Assembly (NCBI GenBank): GCA_913774625.1
Contig: CAJYHL010000018.1
Coordinates: 1-64,000, forward strand
Origin: an uncultured Acidovorax sp.
Lineage (GTDB): Bacteria; Pseudomonadota; Gammaproteobacteria; Burkholderiales; Burkholderiaceae_C
Direction: 5' to 3'
Length of the DNA stretch: 64,000 nucleotides
The first letter of the stretch is position 1. Every line of letters begins with the position of its first letter. Positions 1 to 10,788 of the stretch are shown piece by piece. Both the position numbers and the translations under genes were made by a program. Below the pieces are notes generated by a model. The model worked only from the letters and a program-made list of their open reading frames with translations, had not been told where the DNA came from and did no database searches.

Positions 1-1
1 G

Positions 2-178
2 GCCCGGCACCGCGCGCCCTCGGTCAGGATCGTCCTGCTGACCATCGTGGCGGCCTTGATCGTGGTGAGTGCGGTGGGCTATCTGTTCCGCGACAAGATC
101 TACGACCCCGAGCACAGCTATGGCACCCCTTCGCCGCATGTGGTGCCATCCGCCGGGACCGCCCCTGCCGGCCGCTGA
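2..178 (+). CDS. C-terminal fragment of a small membrane protein (5' end outside window)
   Basis: The open frame runs in from the left edge and ends at TGA 176-178, leaving 58 residues. A hydrophobic stretch (VRIVLLTIVAALIVVSAVGY) forms one membrane helix, followed by a short polar tail rich in Pro, Gly and Ser. The start is missing, so neither family nor full length can be judged. I do not recognise the protein. The clean stop and the good helix make a real gene end likely. Confidence 0.5.
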   Translation, partial: ARHRAPSVRIVLLTIVAALIVVSAVGYLFRDKIYDPEHSYGTPSPHVVPSAGTAPAGR

Positions 179-266
179 AGCGGCAGGGCGGCGACCCAGG
201 GCGCAGGATGCGGCTGCAGGCATCGCTGACGCGGCGGCGGCTGCGCACGGGGATTAGCATGGCGCC

Positions 267-458
267 ATGGCCAAGGAAAAGAGACGAGGACAGGGCAAGG
301 GCACGCAGGATGCCCATCGCGGCAACAAGGCGGATCTGCCCTCCAAGGTCTGCGCAGCCTGCGGGCTCGCCATGACCTGGCGGCGCAGTTGGGCGCGCAA
401 CTGGGACGAGGTGAAGTACTGCTCCGAACGCTGCCGCCGCAACAAGAACCCTGGCTGA
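267..458 (+). CDS. DUF2256 domain protein (small zinc-ribbon-like)
   Basis: This 63-residue protein has a basic N-terminus (KEKRRGQGKG) and a core CxxC...WRRSWARNWDEVKYCSERC. That is the DUF2256 pattern: a CxxC pair and a second CxxxC pair around an invariant Trp-Arg-x-x-Trp...Trp-Asp-Glu-Val-Lys-Tyr. The four cysteines could bind one metal ion. The function of the family is not known. An out-of-frame ATG lies at 259, and 267 keeps the conserved frame. Family assignment is confident, role is unassigned. Confidence 0.8.
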   Translation: MAKEKRRGQGKGTQDAHRGNKADLPSKVCAACGLAMTWRRSWARNWDEVKYCSERCRRNKNPG

Positions 459-504
459 CCCGCAGCGCGGCCGGCCCGCGAAGCCGATCGCTCAGAATGC
501 CGCC

Positions 505-762
505 ATGACCCAAGGCAAACGCATTTCCATCGCCATCTCCGACGAGGCCCTCGCATCCATCCGCGCGCTGGGGGCCGCGGCCCGGCAGGCGCGCACGGCA
601 GCGGGCGAAGGCCAGGCCCAGGCCGCCGCCCGGCTGGGCGTGCATGTGCAGACCATAGGCCGCATCGAGGCGGGCGAGCCCGGCGTGGCGATAGGCCATG
701 TGCTGGGGCTGCTGGCGCTCTACGGCATCGCAGTGGACTGCGCTGCGCGCCGCTCCGCCTGA
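505..762 (+). CDS. Small helix-turn-helix protein (XRE/HipB-like)
   Basis: This 85-residue protein has a central helix-turn-helix: QAQAAARLGVHVQTIGRIEAG matches the XRE pattern of an alanine-rich first helix and a recognition helix ending RIE-G-P. The part before it (ISIAISDEALASIRALG) resembles the N-terminus of HipB-like antitoxins. No toxin gene is adjacent: the next gene is a metabolic monooxygenase. It is therefore more likely a free-standing DNA-binding protein than half of a toxin-antitoxin pair. Confidence 0.6.
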   Translation: MTQGKRISIAISDEALASIRALGAAARQARTAAGEGQAQAAARLGVHVQTIGRIEAGEPGVAIGHVLGLLALYGIAVDCAARRSA

Positions 763-824
763 TCGCGCAAGGGGGATCGGCCGGCCCGCAGGCCGGTGGG
801 GGTCAGGTGAATCCCTGGCATCTA

Positions 825-841
825 TTTAGTTGACAACTAAA
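825..841. promoter_or_regulatory. Palindromic operator, probable MarR-family site
   Basis: TTTAGTTGACAACTAAA is a perfect inverted repeat (8-bp arms, 1-bp centre), 50 bp upstream of the monooxygenase ATG. Its AT content stands out against the surrounding GC-rich sequence. A TTGACA hexamer (830-835) lies inside it, so a bound repressor would cover a -35 box; no convincing -10 is seen. MarR-family regulators bind palindromes of this size, and a MarR gene lies in the same operon at 4071. That match is inference. Confidence 0.55.
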
Positions 842-890
842 CTAATAGCCCACACACTGGCCGCTCCTGCATTTGGGAAGGCGGTGTGCC

Positions 891-3257
891 ATGAAGATTG
901 TCTGCATCGGGGGCGGCCCATCGGGCCTGTATTTCGCGCTGCTGATGAAGCTGCAGAACCCGGCGCACGACATCCGCGTGGTGGAGCGCAACCGGCCCTA
1001 CGACACCTTCGGCTGGGGCGTGGTGTTCTCCGACCAGACGCTGGGCAACCTGCAGGCGGCCGACCCGGTCACGGCCGGGCAGATTCTCGATGCCTTCAAC
1101 CACTGGGACGACATCGAGGTCCACATCCACGGGCAGACGGTGCGCTCGGGTGGCCACGGCTTCTGCGGCATCGGGCGCAAGCGCCTGCTCAACATCCTGC
1201 AGGCGCGCTGCGAGGCGCTGGGCGTGCAGCTGGTCTTCGAGACCGAGGTGCAGAGCGACGAGGACTATGCCGACGCAGACCTCGTGATCGCCGCCGACGG
1301 CCTCAACAGCCGCATCCGCACCAAGTACGCGGCCACCTACCGGCCCGACATCGACCTGCGCTTGTGCCGCTTCGTCTGGCTGGGCACGCAGCGGCTGTTC
1401 GAGGCCTTCACCTTCGCCTTCGAGAAGACCGAGCACGGCTGGTTCCAGGCCCATGCCTACCGCTTCGACGACAGCACCTCGACCTTCATCGTGGAGGCGC
1501 CCGAAAGCGTCTGGCGCGCCGCCGGGTTGGACACCATGGAAAAGGAAGAGGCCATCGCCTTCTGCGAGCGGCTCTTCGCGCGCCACCTGGGCGGCCACCG
1601 GCTGATCTCCAACGCCACGCACCTGCGCGGCTCGGCGCAGTGGATCCGCTTTCCGCGCGTGATCTGCCAGCGCTGGGTGCATCACAACGGCCACGCGCCC
1701 GTGGTGCTGATGGGCGATGCGGCGCACACGGCGCATTTCTCCATCGGCTCGGGCACCAAGCTGGCGCTGGAGGACGCGATCGAGCTGGCGCGCTGCATCG
1801 GCCGCCGGCCCGGCGACCTGGCCGCCGCGCTGGCCGACTACGAGGCCGTGCGCAGCGTGGAGGTGCTGCGCATCCAGAACGCGGCGCGCAATTCCACCGA
1901 GTGGTTCGAGAACGTGGACCGCTACGCCAGCCTGCCGCCCGAGCAATTCGCCTATTCGCTGCTCACGCGCAGCCAGCGCATCAGCCACGAGAACCTGCGG
2001 CTGCGCGACGCGGGCTACGTGGAGCGCTACGAAGACTGGATCGCCCAGCGCTCCGGCCTGCCGCAGCGCCGACCCGACCGGCGTGCCGTGCCGCCCATGT
2101 TCACGCCGTTCACGCTGCGCGGCGTCACGCTGGAGAACCGGGTCGTGGTCTCGCCCATGGCCCAGTATTCGTGCGCCGACGGCCTGCCGGCCGACTACCA
2201 CCTGGTGCATCTGGGCGCGCGCGCCATGGGCGGGGCGGGGCTGGTGTTCACCGAGATGACCTGCCCCTCGCCCGATGCGCGCATCACGCCCGGCTGCCCG
2301 GGCCTGTGGAAGGAGGCGCAGCGCGACGGCTGGAAGCGCATCGTCGATTTCGCGCATGCGCACAGCGGCGCCAGGATGGCCATCCAGCTAGGCCATGCCG
2401 GCGCCAAGGGCGCCACGCGCCGGGCCTGGGAAGGCATCGACCAGCCGCTGCCCGAAGGCGAGCGCTGGCCGCTGCTTTCGGCCTCGCCGCAGCAATACAT
2501 CGAAGGCGTGAGCGACACCTCGCGCGCCATGGACCGCGCCGACATGGACCGGGTGCGCGATGAGTTCGTGCAGTCCACCCGCTGGGCCGACGAGGCCGGC
2601 TTCGACTGGCTCGAATTCCACTGCGCGCATGGCTACCTGTTCAGCAGCTTCATCTCGCCGCTGACCAACCACCGCGCCGACGAGTACGGCGGCTGCCTGG
2701 AGAACCGGCTGCGCTACCCGCTGGAGGTGTTCGCCGCCATGCGCGCGGCTTGGCCGCAGGACAAGCCCATCTCGGTGCGCATCTCGGCGCACGACTGGGT
2801 GGAGGGCGGCATCACGCCCGACGACGCGGTGGAGATCGCCCGCGCCTTCAAGGCGGCCGGCGCCGACATGATCGACTGCTCCTCCGGCCAGGTCAGCCGG
2901 CAGGAAAAGCCGGTCTATGGCCGCATGTTCCAGACGCCCTTCGCCGACCGGGTGCGCAACGAGGCCGGCATTCCGACCATCGCCGTGGGCGCCATCACCG
3001 AGGCCGACCACGTCAACAGCATCATCGCGGCCGGCCGGGCCGACCTCTGCGCCGTGGCGCGCCCGCACCTGGCGAACCCGGCCTGGACGCTGAACGAGGC
3101 CGCGCGCATCGGCTACTTCGACGTGCGCTGGCCGGTGCAGTACCAGGCCGGCAAGGTGCAGCTGGAACGCAACCTGGAGCGCGAGCGCGCAGCCGCTGCG
3201 CAGGCGGCGGCGCTGTCGCCGCTGCAGCGTGCCCGGCAACAGGCGGAGGCAGGCTGA
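891..3257 (+). CDS. 2-aminobenzoyl-CoA monooxygenase/reductase-like fusion (FAD monooxygenase + old yellow enzyme)
   Basis: This 788-residue fusion joins two enzymes. Residues 1 to about 390 form an FAD aromatic hydroxylase: an N-terminal IGGGPSG dinucleotide fold and a GDAAHTAHF motif near residue 275. Residues from about 400 form an old-yellow-enzyme barrel with [11 protein letters not shown] and [10 protein letters not shown], as in NADH:flavin oxidoreductases. This architecture is known from Azoarcus 2-aminobenzoyl-CoA monooxygenase/reductase, which hydroxylates and then reduces the ring of the CoA ester. Databases often label homologues salicylyl-CoA 5-hydroxylase/oxidoreductase. The downstream CoA ligase and beta-oxidation genes, and the absence of a gentisate dioxygenase, favour the aminobenzoyl-CoA reading. 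ATG 891 puts the FAD motif at the N-terminus; an upstream in-frame ATG (873) adds only six unconserved residues. Confidence 0.85.
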   Translation: MKIVCIGGGPSGLYFALLMKLQNPAHDIRVVERNRPYDTFGWGVVFSDQTLGNLQAADPVTAGQILDAFNHWDDIEVHIHGQTVRSGGHGFCGIGRKRLLNILQARCEALGVQLVFETEVQSDEDYADADLVIAADGLNSRIRTKYAATYRPDIDLRLCRFVWLGTQRLFEAFTFAFEKTEHGWFQAHAYRFDDSTSTFIVEAPESVWRAAGLDTMEKEEAIAFCERLFARHLGGHRLISNATHLRGSAQWIRFPRVICQRWVHHNGHAPVVLMGDAAHTAHFSIGSGTKLALEDAIELARCIGRRPGDLAAALADYEAVRSVEVLRIQNAARNSTEWFENVDRYASLPPEQFAYSLLTRSQRISHENLRLRDAGYVERYEDWIAQRSGLPQRRPDRRAVPPMFTPFTLRGVTLENRVVVSPMAQYSCADGLPADYHLVHLGARAMGGAGLVFTEMTCPSPDARITPGCPGLWKEAQRDGWKRIVDFAHAHSGARMAIQLGHAGAKGATRRAWEGIDQPLPEGERWPLLSASPQQYIEGVSDTSRAMDRADMDRVRDEFVQSTRWADEAGFDWLEFHCAHGYLFSSFISPLTNHRADEYGGCLENRLRYPLEVFAAMRAAWPQDKPISVRISAHDWVEGGITPDDAVEIARAFKAAGADMIDCSSGQVSRQEKPVYGRMFQTPFADRVRNEAGIPTIAVGAITEADHVNSIIAAGRADLCAVARPHLANPAWTLNEAARIGYFDVRWPVQYQAGKVQLERNLERERAAAAQAAALSPLQRARQQAEAG

Positions 3258-4069
3258 TGGCTGCAGGCACGAACCCCAAGGCAGCCAACGCGCTGCAAGG
3301 CCGCCATGCGGTCATCACCGGAGCGGCGCGCGGCATCGGCGCGGCCATCGCGCGGCGGCTGGCGGCCGAAGGCGCGCAGCTCACGCTGCTGGGCCGCAAT
3401 CTGGACGGGCTGCAGGCGCTGGCCGCGCAGCTGCCGGCATCGGCCCGGGCGCTGCCGCTGGCCTGCGACATCACTTCCGAGGCCGGCGTGGCCCAGGCCT
3501 TCGCCGCCGCACGCGCCGCGGCCGGGCCGGTGGCGGTGCTGGTCAACAACGCCGGCCAGGCGGAAAGCGCGCCCTTCCACCGCATGGACGCGGCCCACTG
3601 GCAGCGCATGCTGGACGTGAACCTGACGGGCACCTTCACCTGCACCCAGGCCGCGCTGGCCGACCTGCTGGCCGTGGGCGCAGCCGGCGGCGCGGCGCGC
3701 ATCGTCAACATCGCCAGCACGGCGGGCCTGCGCGGCTATGCCTACGTGGCGGCCTACGCGGCGGCCAAGCACGGCGTGATCGGACTGACCCGCTCGCTGG
3801 CGCTGGAGCTGGCGGCCAAGGGCGTGACGGTGAACGCCGTGTGCCCCGGCTATACCGACACCGACATCGTGCGCGAGAGCGTGGAGCGCGTGGCCGCCAA
3901 GACCGGCCGCAGCGCCGAAGCGGCGCGGGCCGAGTTCGTGCGCGGCAACCCGCAGGGCCGGCTGGTGGCGCCCGAGGAGGTGGCCGACACGGTGGCCTGG
4001 CTCTGCGGCGCGGGCGCGGCGGCGGTCACGGGGCAGGCGATTTCCGTCTCCGGCGGCGAGGTGATGTGA
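3257..4069 (+). CDS. Short-chain dehydrogenase/reductase (SDR)
   Basis: This 270-residue classical SDR has the cofactor motif TGAARGIGAAIA near residue 20, NNAGQ, the catalytic Ser in NIASTAG, and the YAAAKHG Tyr-x-x-x-Lys pair. The ATG overlaps the stop of the monooxygenase gene by one base, so the two are co-translated. In the operon it would oxidise or reduce a hydroxyacyl-CoA or alicyclic ketone/alcohol intermediate formed after ring reduction. The exact substrate cannot be read from sequence. Confidence 0.85.
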   Translation: MAAGTNPKAANALQGRHAVITGAARGIGAAIARRLAAEGAQLTLLGRNLDGLQALAAQLPASARALPLACDITSEAGVAQAFAAARAAAGPVAVLVNNAGQAESAPFHRMDAAHWQRMLDVNLTGTFTCTQAALADLLAVGAAGGAARIVNIASTAGLRGYAYVAAYAAAKHGVIGLTRSLALELAAKGVTVNAVCPGYTDTDIVRESVERVAAKTGRSAEAARAEFVRGNPQGRLVAPEEVADTVAWLCGAGAAAVTGQAISVSGGEVM

Positions 4070-4070
4070 C

Positions 4071-4702
4071 ATGGCGCGCAGCAACACCATCCAGGCGCCC
4101 GTGCTCGACGACGAGCGCATCGGCCACGAGGCCCGCGCCGTGGCGGGCGACCACATCGACCTGAAGATCTGGCTGCGCCTGCTGGCCTGCAGCACGCAGA
4201 TCGAGCAGCAGATCAGCCAGCGCCTGCGCGCGCGCTTCGGCATCACGCTGGCGCGCTTCGACTACCTTGCGCAGCTGCAGCGCCACCCGGACGGGCTGCG
4301 CATGAACGCCCTGTCGCGCTACCTCATGGTGACGGGCGGCAACATCACCGGCCTGACCGACCAGCTCGCCAAGGAGGGCCTGGTCGAGCGCGTGGACGAC
4401 CCGGACGACCGCCGTTCCTGGCGCGTGGCGCTCACGCCCAAGGGCCGCAGCGACTTCGCTGCCATGGCTGCCGAGCACGAGACCTGGCTCACCGCCATGT
4501 TCGAGGGCCTGGGCGCAGGCGACAAGGACCAGCTCTTCGCGCAGCTGGGCCGGCTGCGCGTGCATCTGGCGCAGCACCAGGCCACGCTGGAGGCCGCCCC
4601 GCCCGCAGCGGCTGCAGCGGCAACGCCCCCGAGGAAGCGCGCCGCGTCCTCCGCATCCGCTTCTTCGCCTTCTTCGTCTTCTTCCCGCAGGAAATCCGCC
4701 CC

Positions 4703-4706
<4 letters not shown>
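4071..4706 (+). CDS. MarR-family transcriptional regulator
   Basis: This 211-residue protein has a central winged helix: [20 protein letters not shown] is the recognition region and the wing follows at [18 protein letters not shown], a typical MarR DPDDRR motif. MarR proteins are dimers, often released from DNA by an aromatic ligand or its CoA ester. The gene lies one base behind the SDR gene and overlaps the next by ATGA. It is the natural candidate to bind the palindrome at 825-841. The last 40 residues form an unusual Ala/Ser-rich, Arg/Lys-containing tail absent from the core fold. Confidence 0.85.
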
Positions 4707-5554
<848 letters not shown>

Positions 5555-5573
5555 GCCCCTCATTTCTGCGATT

Positions 5574-5628
5574 GCTATAAGAAAAGTAGCTGCATGCGCC
5601 CTTGGTGAGAGCGCTGCAGCCTGATTTC
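5574..5628 (+). repeat. ~55-bp two-hairpin interspersed repeat, copy 1
   Basis: The sequence begins GCTATAAGAAAAGTAGC and ends AGCGCTGCAGCCTGATTTC, with TGCATGCGC between. The first part folds as a small GCTA...TAGC hairpin; the GCGC/AGCGCT parts can pair as a second. A copy with the same layout lies at 62151-62205, and one in reverse orientation sits inside the DEXH helicase gene at 32712-32766. No ORF is present. I recall similar elements in Comamonadaceae intergenic regions, not checked by search. Confidence 0.6.
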
Positions 5629-5672
5629 ATTCGGAACGCGCCGTCCACGGGCCGCGCGGCAAGGAGACCCGC

Positions 5673-6887
<1,215 letters not shown>

Positions 6888-6903
6888 TCCCCCTGGCCTG
6901 TCA

Positions 6904-6925
6904 ATTGCTTTATTTCTAAAGTAAT
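6904..6925. repeat. Small AT-rich hairpin between two operon genes
   Basis: ATTGCTTTA and TAAAGTAAT form 9-bp arms with one mismatch around a TTTC loop, between the acyl-CoA dehydrogenase and ligase genes. It resembles the first hairpin of the ~55-bp repeat at 5574, but the second half is missing. It could be a degenerate copy, or a processing or attenuation hairpin. No T-run follows, so it is not a standard terminator. Confidence 0.35.
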
Positions 6926-6964
6926 TCCGATCCTTGGACGTTTCGCACCAAAAGGGGTTTCCGC

Positions 6965-8593
6965 ATGGCCAGCGCACACATCGACACCTTCGCCCGCGAC
7001 CGGCTGCCTCCGGCCGCGATGCAGCCCGAGTTCCTCTTCGAGCTGCCCGAGCTGCAGTTCCCCGAGCGGCTGAACTGCGCCACCGAGCTGCTCGACCGGT
7101 CCGTGGAGCGCGGCTGGGGCGCCCGGCCCTGCGTGCGCGGCGCGGGCATCGCCTGGACCTATGCCGACCTGCAGGCCCAGGCCAACCGCATCGCCAACGT
7201 CCTGGTGCGCCGCATGGGCCTGGTGCCCGGCAACCGCGTGCTGCTGCGCGCGCCCAACACGCCGCTGCTGGCCGCCTGCTGGTTCGCGGTGATGAAGGCC
7301 GGCGGCATCGCCGTGGCCACCATGCCGCTGCTGCGCGCCAAGGAACTGCAGGCCATCATCGACAAGGGCTGCATCAGCCATGCGCTCTGCGATGCGCGGC
7401 TGGCGGACGAACTGCACGCCGCTGCCCGCGCCTGCCCGGTGCTGCGGCAGGTGCGCTGCTTCAACGACCCGTCGGACGACGGCCTGGAGGCCGCCATGGC
7501 CGCGGAGAGCGAGCGCTTCGACAACGTCGATACCGCCGCCGACGACACCTGCATCCTGGCCTTCACCTCGGGCACCACCGGCGTGCCCAAGGCCACCATG
7601 CACTTCCACCGCGACGTGATGGCCATCTGCGCCTGCTGGCCGGGCCACGTCCTCAGGCCCGCTGCGGACGATGTCTTCATCGGCAGCCCGCCCATGGCCT
7701 TCACCTTCGGGCTGGGCGGGCTGCTGCTTTTCCCCATGAAGGCCGGCGCCTCCACCGTGCTGCTGGAAAAGGCCTCGCCCGCGCAGCTGCTGGACGGCAT
7801 CCGCGACTACGGCGCCACCGTGCTCTTCACCGCGCCCACCTCCTACCGCGCCATGGCCGCGCAGGGCGAGTCACTCCGCGCCGGCACGCTGCGGCGCTGC
7901 GTTTCGGCCGGCGAGGCGCTGCCCGCCGCCACCCGTGCGCTCTGGAAGCAGGCCACCGGCATCGAGCTCATCGACGGCATCGGCGCGACCGAGCTGCTGC
8001 ACATCTTCATCTCGGCCGACGAGGCCCATGCCCGGCCCGGCGCCACCGGCGTGCCCGTGCCCGGCTACCGCGCCCGGGTGGTCGATGCGGAGGGCCGTCC
8101 CGTACCCCCGGGCACGGTGGGCCGGCTGGCGGTGCAGGGCCCCACCGGCTGCCGTTACCTGGACGATGCACGCCAGGCGCAGTACGTGCGGGACGGCTGG
8201 AACCTGACCGGCGACGCCTACCTGATGGATGAGGACGGCTACTTCCACTACCAGTCGCGCACCGACGACATGATCATCTCGTCCGGCTACAACATTGCCG
8301 CGCCCGAGGTGGAAGACGCCCTGCTGGCACACCCCGCCGTGGCCGAATGCGGCGTGACCGGCGTGGCCGACGAGGAGCGCGGCCAGATCGTCAAGGCCTT
8401 CGTGGTGCTGCGCCCCGGCCATGCGCCCGGGCCGGAGATGGCGCGCACGCTGCAGGACTTCGTCAAGCAGACCGTGGCTCCGTACAAATACCCACGCGCC
8501 GTGGCCTTCGTGGAGGCCTTGCCGCGCACGGAAACGGGCAAACTCCAGCGGTTCCGTCTGGCGCAGGCGGCTGCCGCGCCGGTCGCCGCCTGA
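6965..8593 (+). CDS. Aromatic acid-CoA ligase (2-aminobenzoate-CoA ligase-like)
   Basis: This 542-residue member of the acyl-adenylate superfamily has the P-loop-like FTSGTTGVPKATMHFHRD, a later SRTDDMIISSGYNIAAPEVE hinge and a C-terminal PRTETGKLQRF with the adenylation Lys. It activates a carboxylic acid to its CoA ester with ATP, the entry step of this pathway. The general layout matches benzoate/2-aminobenzoate-CoA ligases; the neighbouring fused monooxygenase/reductase points to 2-aminobenzoate. AAGGGG lies about 9 bases before ATG 6965. Substrate choice within aromatic acids is inference. Confidence 0.83.
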   Translation: MASAHIDTFARDRLPPAAMQPEFLFELPELQFPERLNCATELLDRSVERGWGARPCVRGAGIAWTYADLQAQANRIANVLVRRMGLVPGNRVLLRAPNTPLLAACWFAVMKAGGIAVATMPLLRAKELQAIIDKGCISHALCDARLADELHAAARACPVLRQVRCFNDPSDDGLEAAMAAESERFDNVDTAADDTCILAFTSGTTGVPKATMHFHRDVMAICACWPGHVLRPAADDVFIGSPPMAFTFGLGGLLLFPMKAGASTVLLEKASPAQLLDGIRDYGATVLFTAPTSYRAMAAQGESLRAGTLRRCVSAGEALPAATRALWKQATGIELIDGIGATELLHIFISADEAHARPGATGVPVPGYRARVVDAEGRPVPPGTVGRLAVQGPTGCRYLDDARQAQYVRDGWNLTGDAYLMDEDGYFHYQSRTDDMIISSGYNIAAPEVEDALLAHPAVAECGVTGVADEERGQIVKAFVVLRPGHAPGPEMARTLQDFVKQTVAPYKYPRAVAFVEALPRTETGKLQRFRLAQAAAAPVAA

Positions 8594-8650
8594 CCGCCGG
8601 CCGATCGCCGCCGCTTTTCCCATGCCTGCCACCCACAGAAAGCCCGCTCC

Positions 8651-9844
8651 ATGAAGACTCCGAACGCACCATCGCTCAAGCCCCTGGTCTTGGCCGCGCT
8701 GGCCGCCCTGGCCCTGTCGTCCGCGCACGCTGCCGACGCGGTCAAGGTCGGCCTGCTCAGCACGCTCTCGGGCCCCGGCGCGGGGCTGGGCATCGACATC
8801 CGCGATGGCTTCCAGCTCGCCGTCAAGCAGGGCGGCGGCAAGCTCGGCGGACTGCCGGCCGAGGTGGTGGTGGCCGACGACCAGCAGAGCCCCGACGTGG
8901 CGCGCCAGACGGCCGACCGGCTCATCAAGCGCGACAAGGTCGATTTCATGACCGGCGTGGTGTTCTCCAACGTCATGCTGGCCGTGGGCGCGCCCACGTT
9001 CGCCTCCAAGACCTTCTACATCAGCGCCAACGCCGGTCCGTCGCAGTACGCGGGCGAGCAGTGCAACCCGTATTTCTTCAGCGCCAGCTATCAGAACGAC
9101 AACCTGCACGAGGCCGTGGGCAAGACCGTGGCCGACAAGGGCTTCAAGCGCGTGGCGCTGCTCGCGCCCAACTACCCGGCGGGCAAGGACGCGCTGGCCG
9201 GCTTCAAGCGCTTCTACAAGGGCGAGGTGGTGATGGAGAGCTATACCCCGCTCAACCAGCTGGACTACGGCGCAGAGATCGCCAAGATGCGCGCCGCCAA
9301 GCCCGATGCGGTCTACATCTTCCTGCCCGGCGGCCTGGGCATCAACTTCATCAAGCAGTTCGTGGGCGCGGGCCTGTCCAAGGACATGACGCTCTTCGGC
9401 CCCGGCTTCTCGGCCGACGAGGACGTCATCAAGGCCGTGGGCGAGCCCATGCTGGGCATGTTCAACAGCTCGCTCTGGGCGCACGACCTGGACAACGCCG
9501 CCAACAAGAGGTTCGTGGCCGACTTCCAGAAGGAATACGGCCGCCTGCCCACGCTGTATGCGGCGCAGGGCTACGACGCGGCGCGCCTGATCGACGGCGC
9601 CGTGCGCGACGTCAAGGGCAATCTGGCCGACAAGACGGCGGTGCGCAAGGCACTGGAGGCCGCGCGCTTCGAGTCGGTGCGCGGTGCCTTCAAGTTCAAC
9701 GCCAACCACTTCCCCATCCAGGACTACTACCTGCGCGTGGTCACCAAGGACCCGCAGGGCCGCGTGACCAACCGCACCGTGGGCACCGTGTTCAAGAACC
9801 ATGCGGACGCCTATGTGGGCGCCTGCAAGATGCCCGCGGCGTGA
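8651..9844 (+). CDS. ABC transporter substrate-binding protein (branched-chain/aromatic type)
   Basis: This 397-residue periplasmic protein has a Sec signal peptide: a Lys near the N-terminus, the hydrophobic LVLAALAALALSSAHA, and likely cleavage after AHA. The mature part opens with VKVGLLSTLSGPGAGLG, typical of the leucine/aromatic-acid binding family (type I periplasmic fold). It should deliver the substrate to the LivHMGF-type complex encoded directly downstream. The catabolic genes around it suggest an aromatic acid rather than leucine as ligand. Confidence 0.87.
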   Translation: MKTPNAPSLKPLVLAALAALALSSAHAADAVKVGLLSTLSGPGAGLGIDIRDGFQLAVKQGGGKLGGLPAEVVVADDQQSPDVARQTADRLIKRDKVDFMTGVVFSNVMLAVGAPTFASKTFYISANAGPSQYAGEQCNPYFFSASYQNDNLHEAVGKTVADKGFKRVALLAPNYPAGKDALAGFKRFYKGEVVMESYTPLNQLDYGAEIAKMRAAKPDAVYIFLPGGLGINFIKQFVGAGLSKDMTLFGPGFSADEDVIKAVGEPMLGMFNSSLWAHDLDNAANKRFVADFQKEYGRLPTLYAAQGYDAARLIDGAVRDVKGNLADKTAVRKALEAARFESVRGAFKFNANHFPIQDYYLRVVTKDPQGRVTNRTVGTVFKNHADAYVGACKMPAA

Positions 9845-9849
9845 CGGCC

Positions 9850-10770
9850 ATGACCGGCCTGCTGGTGCTGGAGCAGTCGCTCAACGGGCTGCAGTTCGGG
9901 CTGATGCTGTTCCTGCTGGCCGCCGGCCTCACGCTGGTGTTCGGCATCATGGACATGATCAACCTGGCCCACGGCTCGCTCTACATGGTGGGCGCCTACC
10001 TGATCGCCACGGCGGCAGCGGCCACCGGTTCGTTCTGGATCGGCCTGGCCGCCGGCGTGGCCGGCACCGCGCTGCTGGGCATGCTGCTGGAGGTGGCGGT
10101 GCTGCGCCGGCTCTACCAGCGCGACCATCTCTCGCAGGTGCTGGGCACCTTCGCCATCCTGCTGATGGCCAACGAGGGCGTGCGCATGCTCTGGGGCGCC
10201 CAGCCCATCGCGCTCAACCCGCCGGACAGCCTGGCCGGCCCGGTCGAGCTGCTGCCGGGCTTCTTCTATCCGGCCTACCGGCTGCTCATCATCGGCGTGG
10301 GCCTGGGCGTGGCGCTGCTGCTCTACCTGCTGGTCACGCGCACGCGGCTGGGCATGCAGGTGCGCGCAGGTGCTTCCAACCGCGAGATGGCGCTGGCCAT
10401 GGGCACCAATGTGCGGCGCCTCTTCACGGCGGTGTTCGGCCTGGGCGCGGCGCTGTGCGCCGTGGCCGGCGGCATGCTGGGGCCGCTGCTGGCGGTGCAG
10501 GTGGGCATGGGCGAGAGCATCCTCATCCTGGCCTTCGTGGTGATCGTGATCGGCGGCATCGGCTCCATCCGTGGGGCGCTGTTCGGCGCGCTGCTGGTGG
10601 GCGTGGCCGATACCGCCGGCCGCACGCTGATCCCGCTGGCCTTCGGCCGGTGGCTGGGGCCGGAGGCGGCCAGCGGCGCGGGCCCGGCCGTGGCCTCGAT
10701 GCTGATCTACCTGCTGATGGCCGCCGTGCTGTTCTGGAAGCCCCGGGGCCTGTTCCCGGCGCATGGCTGA
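9850..10770 (+). CDS. ABC transporter permease, LivH type
   Basis: This 306-residue inner-membrane protein has about eight hydrophobic segments. Near the start it carries GLQFGLMLFLLAAGLTLVFG and MDMINLAHGSLYM, a hallmark of LivH permeases. It forms one half of the transmembrane pathway with the LivM-type protein that follows. ATG 9850 is five bases after the stop of the binding-protein gene; longer upstream extensions of this frame run through that gene and are not credible. Confidence 0.88.
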   Translation: MTGLLVLEQSLNGLQFGLMLFLLAAGLTLVFGIMDMINLAHGSLYMVGAYLIATAAAATGSFWIGLAAGVAGTALLGMLLEVAVLRRLYQRDHLSQVLGTFAILLMANEGVRMLWGAQPIALNPPDSLAGPVELLPGFFYPAYRLLIIGVGLGVALLLYLLVTRTRLGMQVRAGASNREMALAMGTNVRRLFTAVFGLGAALCAVAGGMLGPLLAVQVGMGESILILAFVVIVIGGIGSIRGALFGALLVGVADTAGRTLIPLAFGRWLGPEAASGAGPAVASMLIYLLMAAVLFWKPRGLFPAHG

Positions 10771-10788
10771 CCCCTGGAAGACCGCTGC

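Noticed and set aside
505-762. Toxin-antitoxin pair with the HipB-like HTH protein
   Set aside because: No HipA-like or other toxin frame lies on either side.
781-796. Terminator at CCGGCC-CGCA-GGCCGG after the small HTH gene
   Set aside because: A 6-bp stem with no T-run; common by chance at this GC content.
891-3257. Labelling the fusion enzyme a salicylyl-CoA 5-hydroxylase for gentisate formation
   Set aside because: No gentisate dioxygenase or maleylpyruvate genes occur nearby, and the reductase half plus beta-oxidation genes fit an aminobenzoyl-CoA route better. The alternative remains possible.
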